Source: Saccharopolyspora ipomoeae (GTDB lineage: Bacteria; Actinomycetota; Actinomycetes; Mycobacteriales; Pseudonocardiaceae). From it: DNA of 64,000 nt. Below are positions 58,179 to 64,000 of the stretch, piece by piece (within the stretch, counting starts at the first letter, position 1; the number at the start of each line of letters is the position of its first letter). The translations under genes and the position numbers were made by a program. The stretch is from the NCBI RefSeq assembly GCF_029952525.1, contig NZ_JASAOF010000023.1:1-64000 (forward strand), written 5' to 3'. Under the pieces are notes generated by a model, which did not search any database, had not been told where the DNA came from, and saw only the letters and a program-made list of their open reading frames with translations.

Positions 58179-59678
58179 GTGAAGCTGGAGCGGATGGGCA
58201 ACGCGCGGAACACGGAACGTCGGCAGGACAGCCGGATGGAGGGGGCCGGCACGTCCCGTCCTGCCCTTGACCTGCGGCGGAGCGCTTCGGGTGTGGCGCC
58301 GGAGGATTTGCTCGCGCTGCAGCGGAAGGCCGGGAACCGGGCCACGGCGGTTGCCGTGCAGCGGGCGGGGGAGCGGTCGGTGGCCGCGCCGGACGAGGCC
58401 TGGTGGTTGGGGAGGCTGGTCAGCGCCCAGCGGCTGAGATCCGATCTGCTGCAGCGGTTGAAGAAGGGGCCGCTCTTCAGCGACGACGAGGTTCGGGTGA
58501 TCAAGGAGCAGCGCCGGGGCTGGCTGGAATCGGCCGGGGTAGGCACCTATGACGACGCCGCGTCCTACGCCCGCAACGGGAAGTACCACGACTGGTTGCA
58601 GCTGCCCCCGGGCCGACGCCTGCTCATCGCCACCCTGGAATTCCGCGAGAGGGTGCGCGAGGGACGGCAGGACAGTCCCGCCTACACCCTCGGCCGCACG
58701 CTCACCGCGAACGCGCAGCCCGCGGAGGAGCGAGCACCGCTGCACGCCGAGCGGGACGAGCAGATCCGCAACGCCTTCGTCGACACCCTGCACCCGCAGG
58801 AACCGTCCGGGGAGGGTGCCACCGCCGAGCAGCAGAAGCAGGCCCACGCGCAACAACTGCTGACCCGCGTCTTCCTGATCCTGCAGAACGGCCTGAAGAT
58901 CCGGCCGGCCCCGGGGGCGGAGCACATTGACTACCGGGAGGGCGACGTGGCGCGGGCGCTCGCGCACGGGGGCCGGGTCAACATCCGCATCCCGCCGCTG
59001 TCGCAGGACGGGCCCGGGCGCTACGAACTGGCGGAGTGGCTGGAGATCGCCGACGCGCAGGGCGAGCTCCCCGAGCACGTCACCGAACGGACGTACGCGA
59101 GCCACCACATGTCCATCAGCGACGACCGAGGCGGCAGTGAAGGGGCGTTCAAGGAGCGTGGCGGCTGGCCCGCCACGGTCCGCAACTTGTTGCCCCGCTT
59201 GAAGCAGCACCAGGTGTTGGTGAGGGGCTTGGACGCCGGCATGGGCGGCAAGGGCAATCTCGACTGCAACGGTGACCTGATCATGCCCAACGGGGCGCAC
59301 GGCCACCTGCTGCTGATCTACACACCGCCGCGGTCGACCAGGGCGGGCTCCCTGGAGGTCGGGCTGGAGACGCTCGCGCCCGGCAACCACGACAGCCCGG
59401 TCGGTCACGTGCACAACTGGCGCTCGACGGAGGCCACCGCCAACCCCGAGTCCAGCGTCCACGGACACAAGCAGGACAAGATCGGCGCGGGCAAGCTGCG
59501 CGACAACCAGCGCTACGTCAACCTCGCCGAGTTCCCCCAGCCCTGGCCGGACTTCCTGCGCAAAGTGGAAAGCGACTACAACGCCCGCATCAGCGCGGCC
59601 CAGACCGAGGACGAGCTGCGAGAACTGGTCGCCGGCCTCGTCGGCCGCCGCGGCGAAGGCCGCTTCCCGCGACCCTGA
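58179..59678 (+). CDS. Protein with eCIS-cargo N-terminal signature, unknown C-terminal domain
   Basis: Product of 499 aa from GTG at 58179 (GGGAG 5 nt upstream); ATG at 58194 is possible. Residues ~35-60 read PEDLLALQRKAGNRATAVAV followed by QR. This is the LQRxxGNxAVxxxxQR signature that heads eCIS-associated effectors and is shared with the DUF4157 protein at 12861-14201. A helical middle follows. The C-terminal ~200 residues include NLDCNGDLIMPNGAHGHLLL and several His-rich loops (SPVGHVHNW, SSVHGHKQ) that could bind metal. No known toxin family is recognised. It is 38 kb from the injection locus and monocistronic. Confidence 0.7.
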   Translation: MKLERMGNARNTERRQDSRMEGAGTSRPALDLRRSASGVAPEDLLALQRKAGNRATAVAVQRAGERSVAAPDEAWWLGRLVSAQRLRSDLLQRLKKGPLFSDDEVRVIKEQRRGWLESAGVGTYDDAASYARNGKYHDWLQLPPGRRLLIATLEFRERVREGRQDSPAYTLGRTLTANAQPAEERAPLHAERDEQIRNAFVDTLHPQEPSGEGATAEQQKQAHAQQLLTRVFLILQNGLKIRPAPGAEHIDYREGDVARALAHGGRVNIRIPPLSQDGPGRYELAEWLEIADAQGELPEHVTERTYASHHMSISDDRGGSEGAFKERGGWPATVRNLLPRLKQHQVLVRGLDAGMGGKGNLDCNGDLIMPNGAHGHLLLIYTPPRSTRAGSLEVGLETLAPGNHDSPVGHVHNWRSTEATANPESSVHGHKQDKIGAGKLRDNQRYVNLAEFPQPWPDFLRKVESDYNARISAAQTEDELRELVAGLVGRRGEGRFPRP

Positions 59679-59738
59679 TTCTCACCGCGTTCGGTGGCCG
59701 AGGGATGCGGGCGGCTGCTCGGCGTGCGCGACGGGAGG

Positions 59739-60326
59739 TCAGGCGTCGACGGACGTTTCGGCCTCCTGGGGTGCTCGGCGGCCGAAGGGCGTCATGATGG
59801 CGACGTTGAACCATCCGAGGAAAGCGCCGAGCAGTCCGCCCAGCACCGCGGGAACCGAGGTGATCAGCGGCAGGAGCACGCTGTCAGCGGGCAGCGCCAG
59901 GCCTCCGAAGTTCGTGTAGATCCCGATGAAGAACGTGGCCAGACCCATGGACAGGCCGTTGAAGAAGGGGAGGGTCCCGGTGTCCCGCGCGAACGGCAGG
60001 AACTGCATCGCGTAGATGAGCGGAACGAGGGCCACCGGCAGGCCTACGAACCACGACACGTCACCGCTCGTGACGATCGCGGCGTTGCCCACGACCGTTC
60101 CGACGAGCAGCGAGAAGATCAGCGCGATCGCCGCGCTGACCACACCGCTCAGGAATGACGGGACCACGATGCGGAGCACCGTCGGCCTCGCGCCCAGGGC
60201 GAAGTACTCGGCCCACACGATGAACGCCAGCCACAACGGCAGCGACCACGTGCCCAGCCACAGTCCGAAGGGGAGGGCGACAGCGACGGTCACCGGCACG
60301 GCCACCCACAGGGGAATGGACTTCAT
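59739..60326 (-). CDS. DUF1097-family membrane protein
   Basis: Product of 195 aa with 5-6 membrane helices: PLWVAVPVTVAVALPFGLWL, then WLAFIVWAEYFALGA and a C-terminal LITSVPAVLGGLLGAFLGWF helix. The spacing fits DUF1097 (YcdZ-like). ATG at 60326 follows GAGGAG by 7 nt. The function of the family is unknown; a small-molecule transport role is often assumed. Confidence 0.75.
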   Translation of the reverse strand: MKSIPLWVAVPVTVAVALPFGLWLGTWSLPLWLAFIVWAEYFALGARPTVLRIVVPSFLSGVVSAAIALIFSLLVGTVVGNAAIVTSGDVSWFVGLPVALVPLIYAMQFLPFARDTGTLPFFNGLSMGLATFFIGIYTNFGGLALPADSVLLPLITSVPAVLGGLLGAFLGWFNVAIMTPFGRRAPQEAETSVDA

Positions 60327-60605
60327 TGCTGCTCCTCTTGAAGGTCGACTCCTTTGACCAACCTCGTCGTGCGCACTCGCCTCGCACATCGGTTCGTGAA
60401 CGTGCGGGACACCGGGTGAGCGGCGTCGGACGGAAAACCGACCAGCGGGTCGTTGTCAGACTTCCACTCACAGGCCCGGTGCGCCCACTCCGTACAACGA
60501 AAGTGGCTCCGTTGTAGAACTTCTCGCATTGCGGGTGTCGGAATGTGAACACGTGCGCGAAGAACCGGCCACCGTCCTCGCGGACCGCCAGCCCCGGGCG
60601 AACGG
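60327..60605. other. 279-bp region upstream of the Scr1 remnant
   Basis: I see no gene here. An intact Scr1-family regulator would have its HTH and the first part of DUF5753 in this region, but no HTH-coding sequence remains in any frame. It holds the promoter of the DUF1097 gene. Confidence 0.5.
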
Positions 60606-60996
60606 ATGTTCCCCGGGGCCATCCGACTTGGGCGGCGCGACACGATCGCGCGCAAAGTGCCCGCGCATCTCACTGCCTACGTCGGAGAGGTGGACTTGCG
60701 GCAGATCGTCGGCAGCTCTGAGGTCATGGCCGACCAACTGCGTGAACTGCTGAAACTCGCCAAGCAGCGCAACATCGAACTTCGCGTGATCCCGATCCGC
60801 ACTGGCTGGCACGCCGGACTTGAGGGTCCGTTCAGCCTGTTCGAGTTCGACGATCGCGACCCGCCTCGGCGAACCTGAAGATGTGTCGGCATACCGCTCC
60901 GCCTTGCCTAGGGTTGAGCAGATGGCGATGAGCGAGGCGGAGTCCACCTCGCTCATCGCCGACATCGTCGAGGAATGGGAGGAACAGGATGCCTGA
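60606..60996 (+). pseudogene. Remnant of an Scr1-family (XRE-DUF5753) regulator
   Basis: Only the DUF5753 part survives. Frame 1 encodes VGEVDLRQIVGSSEVMADQL, LRVIPIRTGWHAGLEGPFSL and FEFDDRDPP, then stops at 60876-60878. The family C-terminus (VSAYRSALPRVEQMAMSEAE) reappears from about 60882 in another frame and runs to a stop at 60994-60996. Some 15-20 residues between them are lost, and the N-terminal HTH is absent. The gene is therefore decayed by both truncation and frameshift. Its 3' end overlaps the intact DUF397 gene by 8 bp, the normal Scr1/DUF397 arrangement. Confidence 0.82.
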
Positions 60997-61192
60997 CCAC
61001 ACCGGTCCGATCGGATGGCGCAAGAGCTCGCGCTCGGCGCAAGTCGACAACTGCGTCGAGGTGGGCCGGGTCGGCGACGGCGCTGCCGTGCGCGACACCA
61101 AGGACCGAGCTGCGGGTTTCTTCACGGCCACCGGCGATCAGTGGTCGTTATTCATCCGCGCGGTGAAGGCCAACAGGTTCGATCGACCGTGA
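60989..61192 (+). CDS. DUF397 small protein
   Basis: Product of 67 aa. DUF397 pattern: WRKSSRSAQVDNCVEVGRV, then AVRDTKDR and a C-terminal WSLFIRAVKANRFD. In actinobacteria DUF397 proteins are partners of XRE-DUF5753 (Scr1) regulators, in BldB/WhiJ-like switch systems. Here the partner gene is broken, so this copy is an orphan or works with a regulator elsewhere. A ribosome site GGGAGGAA is present. Confidence 0.88.
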   Translation: MPDHTGPIGWRKSSRSAQVDNCVEVGRVGDGAAVRDTKDRAAGFFTATGDQWSLFIRAVKANRFDRP

Positions 61193-61335
61193 GCACGGCT
61201 CGTGCGGTGCCCCCGCTCCTCGCCACCGGGGATGCGGGGGCATCGTTGTCGTGACCGGAGTTCGGGCATCCTCTTAGCAGGTCAGGGGCACCCGCGGGTG
61301 CTGGTGTGCTGCTGCCGGGCGTTACCGTGCGGCCT

Positions 61336-62097
61336 ATGGATTTCGCCGATCAGGTTGTCGTGGTGTCCGGAGGTGGGCGCGGACTGGGTGCCGCGTTGGT
61401 GCGCGCGTTCGCGGGGCAGGGCGCCCGCGTCGTGATCGACTACCGCCGCAGCCGCGAGCAGGCCGAAGCGCTGGCCGACGAGCTCGGCGACCGGGCGATC
61501 GCCGTCGCGGCCGACGTCACCGACCGGACCCAGGTCGATGCCCTGTTCGCCACGGCACGTGAGCGTTTCGGAACCCCGGTGACGACGGTGGTCAACAACG
61601 CTCTGGCCGACTTCGCCTTCAACGGCGACGCCCGCTCGCACGCCGACGCGATCACGTGGGACGAGTTCGCCGGGCAGTTCGAGGGCAGCGTTCGAGGTGC
61701 GTTGAACGTCGCGCAGGCGGCGTTGCCGGGCATGCGGGAGCTCGGTGCCGGCCGGATCATCAACGTCGGGACGAACCTGTTCCAGAACCCGGTCGTGCCC
61801 TACCACGACTACACGGCTGCGAAGGCGGCGCTGCTGTCGCTGACCCGCACTCTCGCCGCCGATCTCGGGCCGGGCGGCATCACGGTCAACATGGTCTCTG
61901 GTGGGCTGCTGCGCACCACCGACGCGAGCGCCGCCACTCCCGAGGAGGTGTTCGACGCGATCGCCGCGAACACGCCGCTGCGTCGCGTGGTGACGCCCGT
62001 CGAGTTCGCCGACGCCGCTCTGTTCTTCGCCTCGCCGTGGTCGCGGGCGGTCACGGGCCAGAACCTGGTGGTCGACGGCGGCTTGGTCAACGACTGA
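61336..62097 (+). CDS. SDR-family oxidoreductase (FabG-like)
   Basis: Product of 253 aa. Nucleotide motif SGGGRGLG, VNNALADF in place of the usual NNAG, and a YHDYTAAK catalytic segment. The NAG motif is altered to NAL, while the Tyr and Lys are kept. Close relatives are annotated 3-oxoacyl-ACP reductase-like. ATG at 61336 was chosen over 61306 on family alignment. It is monocistronic. Confidence 0.85.
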   Translation: MDFADQVVVVSGGGRGLGAALVRAFAGQGARVVIDYRRSREQAEALADELGDRAIAVAADVTDRTQVDALFATARERFGTPVTTVVNNALADFAFNGDARSHADAITWDEFAGQFEGSVRGALNVAQAALPGMRELGAGRIINVGTNLFQNPVVPYHDYTAAKAALLSLTRTLAADLGPGGITVNMVSGGLLRTTDASAATPEEVFDAIAANTPLRRVVTPVEFADAALFFASPWSRAVTGQNLVVDGGLVND

Positions 62098-62155
62098 TCG
62101 AGGCGATCGCGCTGAGTGGCTGATCGGTCGCCGCCCGTTCCGATACGGTGAGATC

Positions 62156-62986
62156 ATGACCGACGAGACCGGGGAAGTCGAGCTGGCGGCCGAGGTTTCG
62201 CACGCGGACCTCACCCGGCCGAACATCGCCCGGATGTACGACTACTTGCTCGGCGGTTCCGCCAACTTCGAGGTGGACCGCCAGGCGGCCGATCACGCCC
62301 TCGCGCTCGTCCCGACCGAACGGGACTACAGCTACACGAACCGGTCGTTCCTCGGCCGCGCGGTCCGGTACCTGGCGACCGAGGCCGGGATCGACCAGTT
62401 CCTCGACCTGGGGTCCGGTGTCCCCACGGTCGGCAACGTGCACGAGATCGCCCGCGAGCACTGCCCGCACGCGAAGGTCGCCTACGTCGACTGGGAACCC
62501 ATCGCCTGCCACCACGCCCGCCACCTCCTCGGCGACGACCCGCAGGTCTCGGTCACCGAACTCGACGTCAGCGACGCCGAAGCCGTCCTCCGAGCCCCAG
62601 GCGTGGCCGATCTGCTGGACTTCTCGAAACCGGTCGCGGTCCTGGCCTTCGGCATCCTCGACCTGGTCCCCGACCCGGACGGCGCAGCGCTCGTCGAGCG
62701 CTACCGCGACGCCTGCGTCCCCGGCAGTGCCCTGGCGGTCTCCAACAACGCCCAGCTCTCCCGCACCGACACCGAGATCGAAGCCCTCCGCTCCCTCCTC
62801 GCAGGAACCTCCACCCCACACCTGCACATCCGCACCCCCGACGAAGTAGAAGCCCTGTTCCCGGGCTACACCCTGGTCACCCCAGGAGTAGTCGCCGCAG
62901 CCCACTGGCGCCCGGACACCCCGGTCAAGGACGAAGAAGCAAACAAGGGCAACGTCCTCGGAGCAGTCGGAATCCTCCGCACCTGA
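62156..62986 (+). CDS. DUF574 SAM-dependent methyltransferase
   Basis: Product of 276 aa. The DUF574 (Methyltransf_19) opening is unmistakable: RPNIARMYDYLLGGSANFEV with D..A. Motif I is FLDLGSGVPTVGNVH, and YVDWEPIACHHARHLL follows. The family is greatly expanded in actinobacteria with unknown substrates. GC bias and position give no operon link. Confidence 0.92.
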   Translation: MTDETGEVELAAEVSHADLTRPNIARMYDYLLGGSANFEVDRQAADHALALVPTERDYSYTNRSFLGRAVRYLATEAGIDQFLDLGSGVPTVGNVHEIAREHCPHAKVAYVDWEPIACHHARHLLGDDPQVSVTELDVSDAEAVLRAPGVADLLDFSKPVAVLAFGILDLVPDPDGAALVERYRDACVPGSALAVSNNAQLSRTDTEIEALRSLLAGTSTPHLHIRTPDEVEALFPGYTLVTPGVVAAAHWRPDTPVKDEEANKGNVLGAVGILRT

Positions 62987-63047
62987 CGTGGCGGCGGCCA
63001 GCTCCACGGGGGCGAAAATGAACGTGAACGAGTCGGCCTGAGGCTGG

Positions 63048-64000
63048 TCAGCTCGTGCCGGACTCGACCTTCCACGACTGGTCGGTGTCCAGGCACCACA
63101 CGACCTGCGCACCTGGTTCGACGGTGAATCCGAACCGGTCCCAGTCCGGTGTGCCTGCCTTCTCCCACTCGTCGAAGGCGGTCTCGATGTCGTCCCACAG
63201 CCGGTGGGGGCCGAACTGGAGAACGTCCCGGTCCTGGCCGGTGTCGATGTCTCGGACCTCGGCGCGGGAGCCGTCTGGGCTGGTGATGGTCCACCAGGTT
63301 TCCCCCTCCCGGATGCGCATCCCGAATCCGGTTCCGGCCGGTAGGCGGAAGCTCGCGAGGAACCACGGCACGGTGTGCGCCCAGGGACGTCCAGTGATGC
63401 GAGTGGTGCTGCACTCCGGCTGGCCGTGGTCGTCGGCCTGCCCGGTGGCGGGAACGTCGGCTGTGGTGCCGGTGCGCATCTGCATGAAATCGGCCCAGCC
63501 GGACACGAACCTGCCCTCTGCATGCTCGGGTCCGAGCCGGTGCAGCAGCACCAGGTTTCCGGCGCATCGGCCGGTCTTGAGGTCTGCCAGGATCATCCCG
63601 TCCGGGGTCAGCTGCTCAACCCATGTGAGCGGGATCGACGAGACAGCGCAGGTGGCCATGATCCGATCGAACGGGGCGGCCTCGGGGAAACCTTCTCGGC
63701 CGTCGCGGGTGGCGAGGGTGGGTTGCAATCCGATCGAGGCGAGGCGTTGCGCGGCGGTGCCCACGAAGTCGATATCGATGCTGTAGACGTCGCCGTCGCC
63801 GAGGAAAGTCGACAGCAAGGCGGCGTTGTAGCCCGTGCCGGTCCCGATCTCCAGCACGCGATGGCCGCGTTGGATGTCCAGGGCTTCCAGCATCCGCGTC
63901 ATCAGGCTCGGCATGGACGAGGAAGAGATCCCGAGCTGGTTGTCATCCAGCGCGGTGAACAATCCGCGGTTGGAGTAGACGGCCTCCCAACCTTCGTCGG
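63048..64000 (-). CDS. Methyltransferase of ATP-grasp peptide (graspetide) systems, 5' end beyond window
   Basis: At least 317 codons remain, and the frame is open to the right edge (upstream residues include WEAVYSNRGLFTA). A PIMT-like core reads SSSSMPSLMTRMLEALDIQR, then HRVLEIGTGTGYNAALL and DRIMATCAV. A C-terminal domain (HRLWDDIETAFDEWEKAG, then DRFGFTVEPGAQVVWCLD) is typical of the ATP-grasp peptide maturase methyltransferases (TIGR04188). Such enzymes convert Asp to aspartimide in some graspetides. The precursor and ligase would be outside the window to the right. Confidence 0.85.
   Translation of the reverse strand, partial: DEGWEAVYSNRGLFTALDDNQLGISSSSMPSLMTRMLEALDIQRGHRVLEIGTGTGYNAALLSTFLGDGDVYSIDIDFVGTAAQRLASIGLQPTLATRDGREGFPEAAPFDRIMATCAVSSIPLTWVEQLTPDGMILADLKTGRCAGNLVLLHRLGPEHAEGRFVSGWADFMQMRTGTTADVPATGQADDHGQPECSTTRITGRPWAHTVPWFLASFRLPAGTGFGMRIREGETWWTITSPDGSRAEVRDIDTGQDRDVLQFGPHRLWDDIETAFDEWEKAGTPDWDRFGFTVEPGAQVVWCLDTDQSWKVESGTS

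Overview
The window is GC-rich actinobacterial chromosome. Its many GTG and TTG starts, 4-nt gene overlaps, Tat signals, an Scr1/DUF397 pair and a DUF574 methyltransferase suggest a Pseudonocardiales genome (Saccharopolyspora or a relative). The taxon is inference. I saw no rRNA, tRNA, CRISPR array, integrase or transposase.

Region 1 (about 1-23 kb, mostly minus strand) is an actinobacterial contractile injection system (eCIS). Read from its upstream end it holds a LuxR-type regulator, a secreted beta-propeller protein, a DUF4255 terminator protein, an AAA+ ATPase, a DUF4157 candidate effector, sheath, tube, a tail-assembly protein, DUF6760, a very long disordered protein, a second tube, a LysM baseplate protein, a VgrG-like spike, a PAAR tip, gp25, a J-like baseplate protein, tail protein I and a zinc-ribbon membrane protein. 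A DUF1348 gene on the plus strand interrupts the locus. Two plus-strand membrane proteins flank it. No capsid, terminase, tape-measure or tail-fibre gene was recognised.

Region 2 (23-45 kb) is general metabolism: an AraC/Baeyer-Villiger monooxygenase/esterase/EthD/PadR block, a zinc-finger DNA-binding protein, an alpha/beta hydrolase, a CitMHS citrate transporter divergent from its own two-component system, a universal stress protein, an acetoin-reductase-like SDR, a BCCT transporter, an unusual GNAT-AAA+ fusion, a PhoX-type protein, a LysR regulator and a TRIC-like channel. Its intergenic gaps contain striking palindromic DNA, including two inverted arms of about 236 bp at 33.65-34.21 kb. 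The core palindrome of those arms also occurs inside the disordered eCIS gene.

Region 3 (43.8-56.3 kb) is the most interesting part. A nine-gene, translationally coupled operon encodes an ATP-grasp ligase, a DUF364 protein (Pfam: putative heavy-metal chelation), a cysteine-synthase-like PLP enzyme, a dipeptide-epimerase-like enolase, an MFS exporter, a methyltransferase and a complete Opp-type ABC importer. A Zur-box-like palindrome lies upstream, between the operon and a divergent secreted peptidase. I read this as an uncharacterised metallophore pathway (make, export, re-import), probably for zinc.

Region 4 (56.6-64 kb) holds an SDR/HAD pair, a second protein with the N-terminal signature of eCIS cargo, a DUF1097 membrane protein, a decayed Scr1-family regulator with intact DUF397, an SDR, a DUF574 methyltransferase and, running off the right edge, a methyltransferase of the ATP-grasp peptide (graspetide) type.
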